Below are positions 35,837 through 43,062 of a DNA stretch of 64,000 nucleotides, piece by piece (position 1 is the stretch's first letter; each line of letters opens with the position of its first letter). This DNA is from Pacificoceanicola sp049803835 (GTDB lineage: Bacteria; Pseudomonadota; Alphaproteobacteria; Rhodobacterales; Rhodobacteraceae): the NCBI RefSeq assembly GCF_049803835.1, contig NZ_JBNAGK010000002.1:124001-188000 (forward strand), given 5' to 3'. The notes below the pieces were generated by a model, which made no database searches, was not told the origin of the DNA, and saw only the letters and a list, made by a program, of their open reading frames with translations. Made by a program: the position numbers and the translations under genes.

Positions 35837-36756
35837 GCGGGCTGCGCGACACGCTCCGGGCGTTGCTCGCCCTGCCCGCGCCTGGCCCGGCGCCGCAGGC
35901 CGCGATGATCAGCAGCACGCCTGTCGCCCACGGCTATACCCGCGAGGAGTGGATCATCGGCAAGGCCCCGGCGACCCTGCTTCGACCTGGTGGGGATAAT
36001 TTTAGTCTAAAATTATCCCCACCTGCGTCCGTGCTCTATTGCCACGCCCATGGCGGAGCCCACGCGCTTGGTCGCCGCGAACTCTGTGAAGGTGCGCGTT
36101 GGCTCACCGGCCCTTATGCGCCGGACCTGATGGCACGCGGCGTCACCGTCCTTTGCCTCGACATGCCGGGCTTCGGCGAGCGCATGGGCATGGGCAGCGA
36201 AAGCGCCCTCGCCAAGGCAGCCCTCTGGCGCGGACAGCCGCTGTTCGGGCGGATGCTCGAGGACCTGCAGGCCGCCGTCACCTGGCTGACTGCGCAATCG
36301 ACGGCCCCCATCGCCACGCTCGGGATGTCGATGGGCGCTGCTCATGCCTTCTGGCTGGCCGCGCTGGACACCCGCATCTCTGCCTGCGCCCATATCGCCA
36401 TGCTCGCGAACATGGCCCCGTTGATCGCCTCCGGCACCCATGACCGCCACGGCCATTTCCTTACCGTCCCGGGCCTTCTGAAACACGCGGACATGGGAGA
36501 CGTCGCCGCCCTGATCGCGCCCCGCCCGCAATGCGTGGCCCTCGGAGACGGCGATCACCTGACACCGCCCGAAGCGCGCGATCCCGCCCTCGCCCGCCTG
36601 CGCGCCGCCTATGCCCCCGGAACGCCGCTGGACGTCCGGGTCTTTCCGGCAGACACCCATATCGAAACCCCGGCCATGCGCGCCCACGTCCTGTCGTTCC
36701 TCGACCGATGGACCGCAGGCGTCGCAGACCAACCGCAGAAAAGGAACACCGCATGA
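35833..36756 (+). CDS. Alpha/beta hydrolase with an embedded A+T-rich palindrome
   Basis: Hydrolase of 307 residues of the dienelactone-hydrolase/acetyl-esterase kind: oxyanion region VLYCHAHGGAHALGRREL, nucleophile serine in ATLGMSMGAAHAF, likely acid residue in CVALGDGDHLTPP and histidine in FPADTHIETPA. It starts and ends in ATGA overlaps, so it is translated with both neighbours. Residues about 53-64 (GGDNFSLKLSPP) are encoded by a 35-bp perfect palindrome that is far richer in A+T than the gene and looks inserted in frame in a loop. It probably removes an ester group or opens a lactone. Confidence 0.8.
   Translation: MSGLRDTLRALLALPAPGPAPQAAMISSTPVAHGYTREEWIIGKAPATLLRPGGDNFSLKLSPPASVLYCHAHGGAHALGRRELCEGARWLTGPYAPDLMARGVTVLCLDMPGFGERMGMGSESALAKAALWRGQPLFGRMLEDLQAAVTWLTAQSTAPIATLGMSMGAAHAFWLAALDTRISACAHIAMLANMAPLIASGTHDRHGHFLTVPGLLKHADMGDVAALIAPRPQCVALGDGDHLTPPEARDPALARLRAAYAPGTPLDVRVFPADTHIETPAMRAHVLSFLDRWTAGVADQPQKRNTA
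35989..36023. repeat. 35-bp perfect palindrome inside a coding sequence
   Basis: Arm GGTGGGGATAATTTTAG (35989-36005) and its exact complement (36007-36023) around a single T. It lies within the alpha/beta hydrolase gene and keeps the frame open. Confidence 0.9.
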
Positions 36757-37550
36757 AACGACTGCTCATCACCGGCGCCAACGGCGGACTCGGCTCGATC
36801 TGCCGCGACCGGCTCGGCCATCTGGCGGGCACCCTCCGCCTCAGCGCCCGCAAGGGGCTGGGCGAAGCCCGCGCCAACGAGGAAATCGTCTACTGCGACC
36901 TCGGCGACAAGGATGCGGTCGAGGCGCTGGTCGAGGGCTGCGACGGCATCGTGCACATGGGCGGACAGGCGACCGAAGCGAAATGGGAGACCATCCGCAA
37001 CGCCAACATCGACGGCATGTTCAACCTCTACGAGGCCGCCCGCAAGTCGAGCACCAAGCCGCGCATCGTCTTTGCCAGTTCCAACCACGCCATTGGCTTC
37101 CACCGCCAGACCGAGCGTCTGGATGCGAAATCCGTGACCCGTCCGGACGGCCTCTACGGCATTTCCAAGGTCTTCGGCGAGGCCATGGCGTCGATGTATC
37201 ACGACAAGTTCGGCATCGAGACCGCCTGCGTGCGCATCGGCTCGTGCTTTCCTGAGCCGAAGAACCACCGCATGCTCTCGACCTGGATGAGCTACGACGA
37301 CTTTGTCCTGCTGATCGAACGCATCTTCATGGTGCCCGTGCTCGGCTGCCCGATCATCTACGGAGCCTCGAACAATGCCGCCTCCTGGTGGGACAACCGG
37401 GAGGTCGCCTACCTCGGCTGGCAGCCGCAGGACAACGCCGAAGCGTTCCGTGCGAAGATCGACGCCGAGATGACCCCGCCCCCGGGTGATGACCTCAACG
37501 CCCTCTACCAGGGCGGTGCGTTCTGCGGCGACGGCATCCACGAAGACTGA
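36753..37550 (+). CDS. udh: Uronate dehydrogenase
   Basis: NAD-dependent short-chain/epimerase-type dehydrogenase of 265 residues that oxidises D-galacturonate or D-glucuronate to the aldarolactone. It has the nucleotide loop LITGANGGLGS, the strand IVHMGGQATEAKWETI, the catalytic YxxxK in GLYGISKVFGEAMASMY, and the Udh-specific RIGSCFPEPKNHRMLSTWMS and GASNNAASWWDN. The latter match Agrobacterium Udh closely. It is coupled by ATGA to the hydrolase upstream. It defines the island as an oxidative uronate pathway. Confidence 0.93.
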   Translation: MKRLLITGANGGLGSICRDRLGHLAGTLRLSARKGLGEARANEEIVYCDLGDKDAVEALVEGCDGIVHMGGQATEAKWETIRNANIDGMFNLYEAARKSSTKPRIVFASSNHAIGFHRQTERLDAKSVTRPDGLYGISKVFGEAMASMYHDKFGIETACVRIGSCFPEPKNHRMLSTWMSYDDFVLLIERIFMVPVLGCPIIYGASNNAASWWDNREVAYLGWQPQDNAEAFRAKIDAEMTPPPGDDLNALYQGGAFCGDGIHED

Positions 37551-37583
37551 TCTCCAGACATTCCCCAACAGAAAGCCAAGACC

Positions 37584-38489
37584 ATGATTGCCCCCACCGA
37601 CCTGCGCGAGATCATCCGCTCCGGCCTGCTCTCCTTCCCCGTCACGCCGTTCGACGCGGAGGACGCCGTCAACCACAAGGCCTTCGCCGCGCACCTCGAA
37701 TGGCTGGCCCAAACGCCGGTCGCCGGGCTGATCGTCGCGGGCGGCACGGGAGAATTGTTCTCGCTGACACCCGAAGAGGTGGTAGCGGTCGTCAGGACCG
37801 CCAAGCAGACCCAACCGAATGAGCCGATCATCGCGGGCTGCGGCTATGGAACGAAGATGGCCATGGAGATGGCGCAGGGCATCGAGGCAGCGGGCGGCGA
37901 TGGCATCCTGCTCCTGCCGCACTACCTCATCGGTGCGCCGCAGCAGGGCATCGAGAATCACATCCGCCGGGTCTGCCAGTCCACCAACATGGGGGTGATC
38001 GTCTACAACCGCGGCCAGTCCGTGGTGAAAGCGGAGACACTGGCGCGGCTGGTCGATGACTGCCCGAACCTGATCGGCTTCAAGGACGGCACCGGCGACA
38101 TCGACACGGTGAAACGCATCACCGTGCACAACGGCGACCGTCTCGCCTATATCGGCGGCATGCCGACGCATGAACTCTTTGCGCAGGCGTTCCGCGGTGC
38201 GGGTGTGGACACTTACTCCTCCGCCGTCTTCAACTTCGTTCCGAAGACCGCGCTGAAGTTCCACACCGCCTTCCTCGCCAAGGACGACGCCACCTGCGAG
38301 CAGATGCTGCGCGACTTCTACTACCCGTTTGCGAAGATCCGCGACCGCATGACCGGCTACGCCGTGTCGGCGATCAAGGCAGGCGTCTCGCTGCGCGGCT
38401 TTGCCACCGGCCCGGTGCGCACGCCGCTCACGGACCTCGACGAGGCGGAGCGCGAAATGATGTCAGAGCTGATGAAGGGCTACGACTGA
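37584..38489 (+). CDS. kdgD: 5-dehydro-4-deoxyglucarate dehydratase (KdgD)
   Basis: DHDPS-family lyase of 301 residues converting 5-keto-4-deoxyglucarate to alpha-ketoglutarate semialdehyde, water and CO2. Family marks are FPVTPFDAEDAVN, GLIVAGGTGELFSLTPEE, the conserved tyrosine in GVIVYNRGQ and the Schiff-base lysine in LIGFKDGTGDIDTVKR. It is the last gene of the rightward operon and accepts the common product of GarD and GudD. No semialdehyde dehydrogenase follows. Confidence 0.92.
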   Translation: MIAPTDLREIIRSGLLSFPVTPFDAEDAVNHKAFAAHLEWLAQTPVAGLIVAGGTGELFSLTPEEVVAVVRTAKQTQPNEPIIAGCGYGTKMAMEMAQGIEAAGGDGILLLPHYLIGAPQQGIENHIRRVCQSTNMGVIVYNRGQSVVKAETLARLVDDCPNLIGFKDGTGDIDTVKRITVHNGDRLAYIGGMPTHELFAQAFRGAGVDTYSSAVFNFVPKTALKFHTAFLAKDDATCEQMLRDFYYPFAKIRDRMTGYAVSAIKAGVSLRGFATGPVRTPLTDLDEAEREMMSELMKGYD

Positions 38490-38494
38490 CCGGA

Positions 38495-38523
38495 GGGGGT
38501 GCGGGGCATAGCCCCGCCCTACG
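38495..38523. repeat. Dispersed 29-bp GC hairpin repeat, copy 2
   Basis: 28 of 29 positions match 31488-31516. It follows the kdgD stop by 5 bp and is itself followed by another inverted repeat TCGGCGCA / TGCGCCGA (38529-38557), so the pair may also act as the operon's end structure. Confidence 0.7.
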
Positions 38524-38558
38524 ATCCGTCGGCGCAACTTCCATGGGGCTGCGCCGAT

Positions 38559-38984
38559 CTACCCGTGCGCGGGCGGAATCGAATAGGTCAGGCTCGCATG
38601 GGCCACCGGCTTGTCGCTGCCCTCGCTGAACAGCAACACATCCGTTACTGACAGCGTCTTGCCCAGCTTCAGCACCCGCGCCTCCGCCAACACATCCTTG
38701 CCAGCCTCCGGCTTGCGCATGAAGTCGATGGAGCAATGGGTCGTCACTGCCAGCGCCTGCTTGCCGATGAAAGCCATGGTCGCCACATAAGCTGCCACAT
38801 CCGCGAGGCTGAACATCGCCGGTCCCGAGACCGTGCCGCCGGGGCGCAGATGCCGCTCGTCCGCATGCAGTCGCATCACCAAGAGGCTCTCGTCCAGCCG
38901 GTCGATGCCGAACATGCCCTCGACCTGCGGAAACACCTCTCCGAGAAACGCCGTCATTTCCTCGGCCGTCACTTTCAATTCCAC
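38559..38984 (-). CDS. PaaI/4HBT-type acyl-CoA thioesterase
   Basis: Hotdog-fold thioesterase of 141 residues. The motif HLRPGGTVSGPAMFSLADVA carries the catalytic acid region of the PaaI branch; TTHCSIDFMRKPEAG and LAEARVLKLGKTLS follow. The start is taken as GTG at 38984 because GGGAGG lies 7 bp upstream; a much longer open frame to 39872 only shadows the divergent gene. It is divergent from an enoyl-CoA hydratase gene with a 54-bp gap, which suggests shared acyl-CoA metabolism. Confidence 0.82.
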   Translation of the reverse strand: MELKVTAEEMTAFLGEVFPQVEGMFGIDRLDESLLVMRLHADERHLRPGGTVSGPAMFSLADVAAYVATMAFIGKQALAVTTHCSIDFMRKPEAGKDVLAEARVLKLGKTLSVTDVLLFSEGSDKPVAHASLTYSIPPAHG

Positions 38985-39038
38985 GCCTTGTCCTCCCTGT
39001 TTCCCCGCAGCTAAGCTGCCCGCAAAAGGGAGGACAAG

Positions 39039-39821
39039 ATGCAAATCCTGGAACGTCACGACACGAACGGCATCGCGCACCTGCGCCTGAATGCCCCCGA
39101 AAAGCTGAACGCCCTTTCCGACGAGATGCTCGCCGCGCTGCAAGGCCAGATCGACGCGTTGAAGGACGACCGTGAAACCCGCGTGGTGATCCTCTCCGGC
39201 GCGGGCAAGGCCTTCTGCGCCGGGCACGACCTCAAGCAGATGCAGGCCGGGCGGCAGGCGGAGGACAAGGGCGCGGCCTATTTCAAGGATCTGTTCACCC
39301 GCTGCGCCGCCGTCATGACCGGCCTCACGCGCCTGCCGCAGCCGGTGATCGCGCAGGTCCACGGCATTGCCACCGCCGCAGGCTGCCAGATGGTCGCCTC
39401 CTGCGACATGGCCGTCGCCGCCGAGGGCACCCGCTTTGGTGTCAACGGCGTGAACATCGGGCTGTTCTGCTCCACTCCCATGGTTGCCCTGTCGCGCAAC
39501 ATCCCGCGCAAGAAGGCCTTCGAGATGCTGACCACCGGCCAGTTCATCTCCGCCGAAAAGGCCGAGCAGGTCGGCCTCGTCAATGCGGTGGTGCCGGTGG
39601 ACGCCTTGGAAAGCGCCACGCGGGAGCTGGCCGAAACCGTCGCGGGTAAACTCACCGCCGCCGTAAAGATCGGCAAATCGGCCTTCTACGACCAGATCGG
39701 CATGGACCTCGACGCGGCCTATGCCTTTACCGGCGACGTGATGGTCGAGAACATGCTCTGGCGCGACACCGACGAGGGCATCACCGCCTTCATCGAAAAG
39801 CGCAAACCGGACTGGGCCTGA
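39039..39821 (+). CDS. Enoyl-CoA hydratase/isomerase family protein
   Basis: Crotonase-fold protein of 260 residues. The CoA-binding start is IAHLRLNAPEKLNALSDEM, the first oxyanion segment is AFCAGHDLKQMQ and the second is HGIATAAGCQMVASCDMA. The place of the first catalytic glutamate of classical hydratases is taken by Ala/Gly-rich residues, as in the ECHDC3-like branch, so the exact reaction may not be beta-oxidation hydration. The ribosome-binding site GGGAGGAC is clear. Confidence 0.85.
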   Translation: MQILERHDTNGIAHLRLNAPEKLNALSDEMLAALQGQIDALKDDRETRVVILSGAGKAFCAGHDLKQMQAGRQAEDKGAAYFKDLFTRCAAVMTGLTRLPQPVIAQVHGIATAAGCQMVASCDMAVAAEGTRFGVNGVNIGLFCSTPMVALSRNIPRKKAFEMLTTGQFISAEKAEQVGLVNAVVPVDALESATRELAETVAGKLTAAVKIGKSAFYDQIGMDLDAAYAFTGDVMVENMLWRDTDEGITAFIEKRKPDWA

Positions 39822-39832
39822 GCCGAAGGGAA

Positions 39833-39863
39833 AATCTGTACGAAACTTCACAGGTTTTGTACC
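39833..39863. repeat. GTAC-ended inverted repeat, copy A
   Basis: Core GTACGAAAC-N7-GTTTTGTAC (39838-39862). Its reverse complement aligns over 31 bp with the two copies at 51711-51741 and 51787-51817. It lies 60 bp before the trmFO start and may be a protein-binding site. Confidence 0.7.
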
Positions 39864-39921
39864 AAACTGCACCGCGCCTGCGCCCCTTGGCAGCGTGACG
39901 GACTTGGCTTATGTGCGGCGC

Positions 39922-41265
39922 ATGACACAGGAACTCCACATCGTTGGCGGCGGAATGGCCGGATCCGAAGCCGCTTGGCAGGCGGCAAAACTCGGCGTGA
40001 ACGTCGTGCTGCACGAGATGCGCCCCAAGGTGAAGACATTCGCGCATCAGACTGGAATGTTTGGAGAAATGGTCTGCTCAAACTCGTTCCGCTCGGACGA
40101 TTCCGAGCAGAATGCGGTGGGTCTCTTGCATTGGGAAATGCGCCAGGCGGACGGTCTTATCATGAACACGGCCTACACGCATCGCCTGCCTGCAGGCGGG
40201 GCCTTGGCAGTGGACCGAGACGCCTTTGCCGAGGCGGTCACAGAAGCTTTAACATCACTCCCCAACATACGGATTTCATACGAGGAAATAGACGAGCTTC
40301 CGGATGACGGCCAATGGATATTCGCGACCGGGCCGCTGACCTCGCCGAAACTCGGCGAAGCCATCCAAAAGGAAACCGGCGCCGACAGGCTCGCCTTTTT
40401 TGACGCCATCGCACCGATCGTTTATGCGGAAAGCATTGATATGTCAGTGGCTTGGCGACAGTCGCGCTATGACAAGGGCGAGACCGAAGAAGAGCAGAAG
40501 GCCTACATCAATTGCCCGATGACCAAGGCGCAATACGAAGCCTTCATCGACGCCCTGCTGACAGCGGACAAGACCGAATTTCATGAAGGCGAAACAGCGG
40601 GTTACTTCGACGGTTGCTTGCCGATCGAAGTCATGGCCGAGCGCGGCCGGGAGACCCTGCGTCATGGCCCGATGAAGCCGGTCGGTCTGACCAACGCCAA
40701 TGATCCGCAGAACAAGCCCTACGCCGTGGTGCAGCTGCGCCGCGACAATGCGCTCGGCACGCTCTACAATATCGTCGGCTTCCAGACGAAGATGAAGTAC
40801 GGCGCGCAAACCGATGTTTTCAAAATGATTCCCGGCCTGCAGAACGCCAGTTTTGCCCGTCTCGGCGGCATCCATCGCAATACGTTCCTGAACTCACCGA
40901 CGCTGCTCGACGCGCAGATGCGCCTGCGCTCGAAGCCGAACATCCGCTTCGCCGGACAGGTGACCGGGGTTGAAGGCTATGTCGAAAGCGCTGCAATGGG
41001 CTTGCTCGCCGGGCGCTTTGCCGCAGCTGAAATCCTTGGGAAATCAATCCCTTATGCCCCTCAGGACAGCGCCCATGGCGCTCTGATCCACCACATCACC
41101 GGCGGCGCGGAGGCGAAGACCTTCCAGCCGATGAACGTGAACTTCGGTCTATTCCGCCCGCTCGACGAGATTGTGAAAGGTGGCAGGCGCGGCCGGAAGG
41201 ATCGGTACAAGGGCTACACGGACCGGGCGAAAACCGTTTGGTCAGAATGGCTTGAGAACCAATGA
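39922..41265 (+). CDS. trmFO: Folate-dependent tRNA (uracil-5-)-methyltransferase TrmFO
   Basis: FAD protein of 447 residues that methylates U54 in tRNA using methylene-tetrahydrofolate. The FAD loop LHIVGGGMAGSEAAWQAA opens the protein. The conserved catalytic-region segments MVCSNSFRSDD and YINCPMTKAQYEAF carry the cysteines; GGIHRNTFLNSP and the ending HHITGGAEAKTFQPMNVNFGLF are family marks. The start MTQELHIVGG at 39922 follows homology; a GTG at 39895 is an alternative. It overlaps gluQ by ATGA. Confidence 0.95.
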   Translation: MTQELHIVGGGMAGSEAAWQAAKLGVNVVLHEMRPKVKTFAHQTGMFGEMVCSNSFRSDDSEQNAVGLLHWEMRQADGLIMNTAYTHRLPAGGALAVDRDAFAEAVTEALTSLPNIRISYEEIDELPDDGQWIFATGPLTSPKLGEAIQKETGADRLAFFDAIAPIVYAESIDMSVAWRQSRYDKGETEEEQKAYINCPMTKAQYEAFIDALLTADKTEFHEGETAGYFDGCLPIEVMAERGRETLRHGPMKPVGLTNANDPQNKPYAVVQLRRDNALGTLYNIVGFQTKMKYGAQTDVFKMIPGLQNASFARLGGIHRNTFLNSPTLLDAQMRLRSKPNIRFAGQVTGVEGYVESAAMGLLAGRFAAAEILGKSIPYAPQDSAHGALIHHITGGAEAKTFQPMNVNFGLFRPLDEIVKGGRRGRKDRYKGYTDRAKTVWSEWLENQ

Positions 41266-42128
41266 TCACCCGCTTCGCGCCCTCCCCAACGGGGCCGCTG
41301 CACCTCGGACACGCCTATTCCGCCTGGCTCGCCCATGACACCGCTCGCAAAGAGGGCGGCACCTTCCTGTTGCGGATCGAGGACATCGACAGGACACGTT
41401 CGCGGGACGCATGGGAGCAGCAAATCTACGACGATCTTTCATGGCTGGGGATTACCTGGGATGGCACGCCCATGCGTCAATCCGATCGGGTTTCCGTGTA
41501 TGAAGATGCGCTGGCAACCCTTTGGAAACGCGGCCTTGTCTATCCATGCTCCTGTTCCAGAAAGGACATAGCCGCGGCCGCGAATGCGCCACAGGAAGGC
41601 AGCGAGCCAGTGTTCGGGCCGGATGGCCTCGTCTACCCGGGCACATGCCGGCCAAACCGCCCGCACCCTGTCGGTGACATGCCGGAGGGGATCGCGCTCC
41701 GCCTTGACCTCACAGCGGCCTTGCAGCACATCGGCTCCGGCCGCCTGGGCTTCGTCGAAAATGGAGAGACCAACGGGTCACAACGACGCAACGTGGCCGT
41801 CACGTCCGACGATCTGATTTCAACAGTCGGGGATATCGTACTGTCCAGAAAGGATTTTCCTGGCTCCTATCACCTCTCCGTCGTCCTTGACGACGCCGCC
41901 CAGAACATAACGCATGTCATTCGTGGCAAGGACCTGTTCGACGCGACCAAGATCCACGTCCTATTGCAGCGCTTGCTCGGTCTACCCACGCCGCTATACT
42001 TGCACCATCGTCTGATCCGCGACGAAACCGGACGGCGGCTGGCCAAGCGGGACGATGCCCGGGCTATCGCGCAATACCGAAAAGTGGGAGCAACCCCCGA
42101 TGATCTAAGGACTTTGGTCGGCCTTTAG
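41262..42128 (+). CDS. gluQ: Glutamyl-queuosine tRNA(Asp) synthetase GluQRS
   Basis: Truncated glutamyl-tRNA synthetase paralogue of 288 residues that attaches glutamate to queuosine in tRNA-Asp. The N-terminus is TRFAPSPTGPLHLGHAYSAW (HIGH motif) and the KMSKS equivalent is RLAKRDDARA. There is a zinc-type cysteine set in YPCSCSRKDI and the anticodon-binding domain is absent, as expected. It is coupled to trmFO by ATGA. Its substrate, tRNA-Asp, is encoded twice in this window at 57.9-58.1 kb. It overlaps the convergent hisI by 4 bp. Confidence 0.93.
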   Translation: MITRFAPSPTGPLHLGHAYSAWLAHDTARKEGGTFLLRIEDIDRTRSRDAWEQQIYDDLSWLGITWDGTPMRQSDRVSVYEDALATLWKRGLVYPCSCSRKDIAAAANAPQEGSEPVFGPDGLVYPGTCRPNRPHPVGDMPEGIALRLDLTAALQHIGSGRLGFVENGETNGSQRRNVAVTSDDLISTVGDIVLSRKDFPGSYHLSVVLDDAAQNITHVIRGKDLFDATKIHVLLQRLLGLPTPLYLHHRLIRDETGRRLAKRDDARAIAQYRKVGATPDDLRTLVGL

Positions 42129-42484
42129 TCGACCATCGGAGCCATCAGTTCAGTCTCACCATTGGCGACGGACGTGTAGAAACAAGACCGCCGATTGGTG
42201 TGACACGCCGGGCCAGTCTGCCGGACGATGGCCAGAAGGCAATCGCGATCACAATCCACGCGCAGATCGACCAACTCCTGGACATGCCCTGAAGTCTCAC
42301 CCTTGATCCAGAACGACTTTCTGGAACGAGACCAGTATGTTACACGGCGACTTTCAAGTGTTCTGGCGACGGACTCCGCGTTCATCCAGGCCATCATCAA
42401 CACTTCGCCAGTGCCATCCGCCTGGGCAATGCAGGGGATCAACCCGTTTGAATCATAGACCAAGGTCGCAGGATCGAAGGTCAT
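42125..42484 (-). CDS. hisI: Phosphoribosyl-AMP cyclohydrolase
   Basis: Histidine-biosynthesis enzyme of 119 residues opening the adenine ring of PR-AMP. Zinc/magnesium residues lie in VDLRVDCDRDCLLAIV and TGPACHTNRRSCFY; the substrate region is RRVTYWSRSRKSFWIKGETS. It is the monofunctional form with no HisE part, as usual in alphaproteobacteria. It stands alone here, convergent with gluQ and divergent from the NifU-like gene. Confidence 0.95.
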   Translation of the reverse strand: MTFDPATLVYDSNGLIPCIAQADGTGEVLMMAWMNAESVARTLESRRVTYWSRSRKSFWIKGETSGHVQELVDLRVDCDRDCLLAIVRQTGPACHTNRRSCFYTSVANGETELMAPMVD

Positions 42485-42554
42485 GGTCGAAAAACCTTTT
42501 CTTGTGCGCTATCGATGCCTATCTAGAGGAGCGACCGGAAGAGGGAAAGACGCC

Positions 42555-43004
42555 ATGTCCGAGACCGACTTGATCAAGCTCTACTCGGGCCGCATTCTTG
42601 AACTCGCTGCGGACATTCCGCATCTCGGGCGGTTGGACCATCCGGACGCAAGCATCAAGAAACGCTCTCCCCTTTGCGGCTCGACCGTGACGGTGGACGT
42701 CGGGCTTGAGAACGGCAAGGTGACCCGTTTCGCTCAGGATGTGAAAGCCTGTGCCCTGGGTCAGGCTGCCGCGTCTGTCGTCGGCGCGGCCATCCTTGGC
42801 TGCACGGAGACCCAGATCGTCGCCGCCCGTGATGCGCTGCGTGCCATGCTCAAGGACGGCGGCCCGACGCCTGCCGCGCCGTTCGACGGGTTCGAAGTCC
42901 TGCGCCCGGCCATTGCCTACAAGAACCGCCACGCGTCGATCCTCCTCGCCATCGAAGCGAGTGCGGAGGCGTGCGCAAAGGCGCGGGAAAGCCACACGGC
43001 TTAA
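42555..43004 (+). CDS. NifU/IscU-like iron-sulfur cluster assembly scaffold protein
   Basis: Protein of 149 residues of the IscU/NifU N-terminal fold. Cluster-binding candidates are Cys in PLCGSTVTVDV, Cys in VKACALGQAAAS and possibly the Cys in AILGCTETQ. The start at 42555 has GAGGGA at 8 bp; an in-frame ATG at 42483 would overlap hisI. Such scaffolds hand Fe-S clusters to client proteins. The neighbouring hisI and chemoreceptor genes give no functional clue. Confidence 0.83.
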   Translation: MSETDLIKLYSGRILELAADIPHLGRLDHPDASIKKRSPLCGSTVTVDVGLENGKVTRFAQDVKACALGQAAASVVGAAILGCTETQIVAARDALRAMLKDGGPTPAAPFDGFEVLRPAIAYKNRHASILLAIEASAEACAKARESHTA

Positions 43005-43062
43005 TCCTCTCTTCGTATTTTGGCTTTATTCCTTGGCGCTCAAGCGGTGCAAGGAAGGCAGC

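Noticed and set aside
35989..36023. Palindrome as a chromosome-dimer resolution (dif) site
   Set aside because: The outer GGTGGGGATAA resembles an XerC half site at 9 of 11 bases, but the spacer is 13 bp, not 6, and the other half lacks the XerD pattern.
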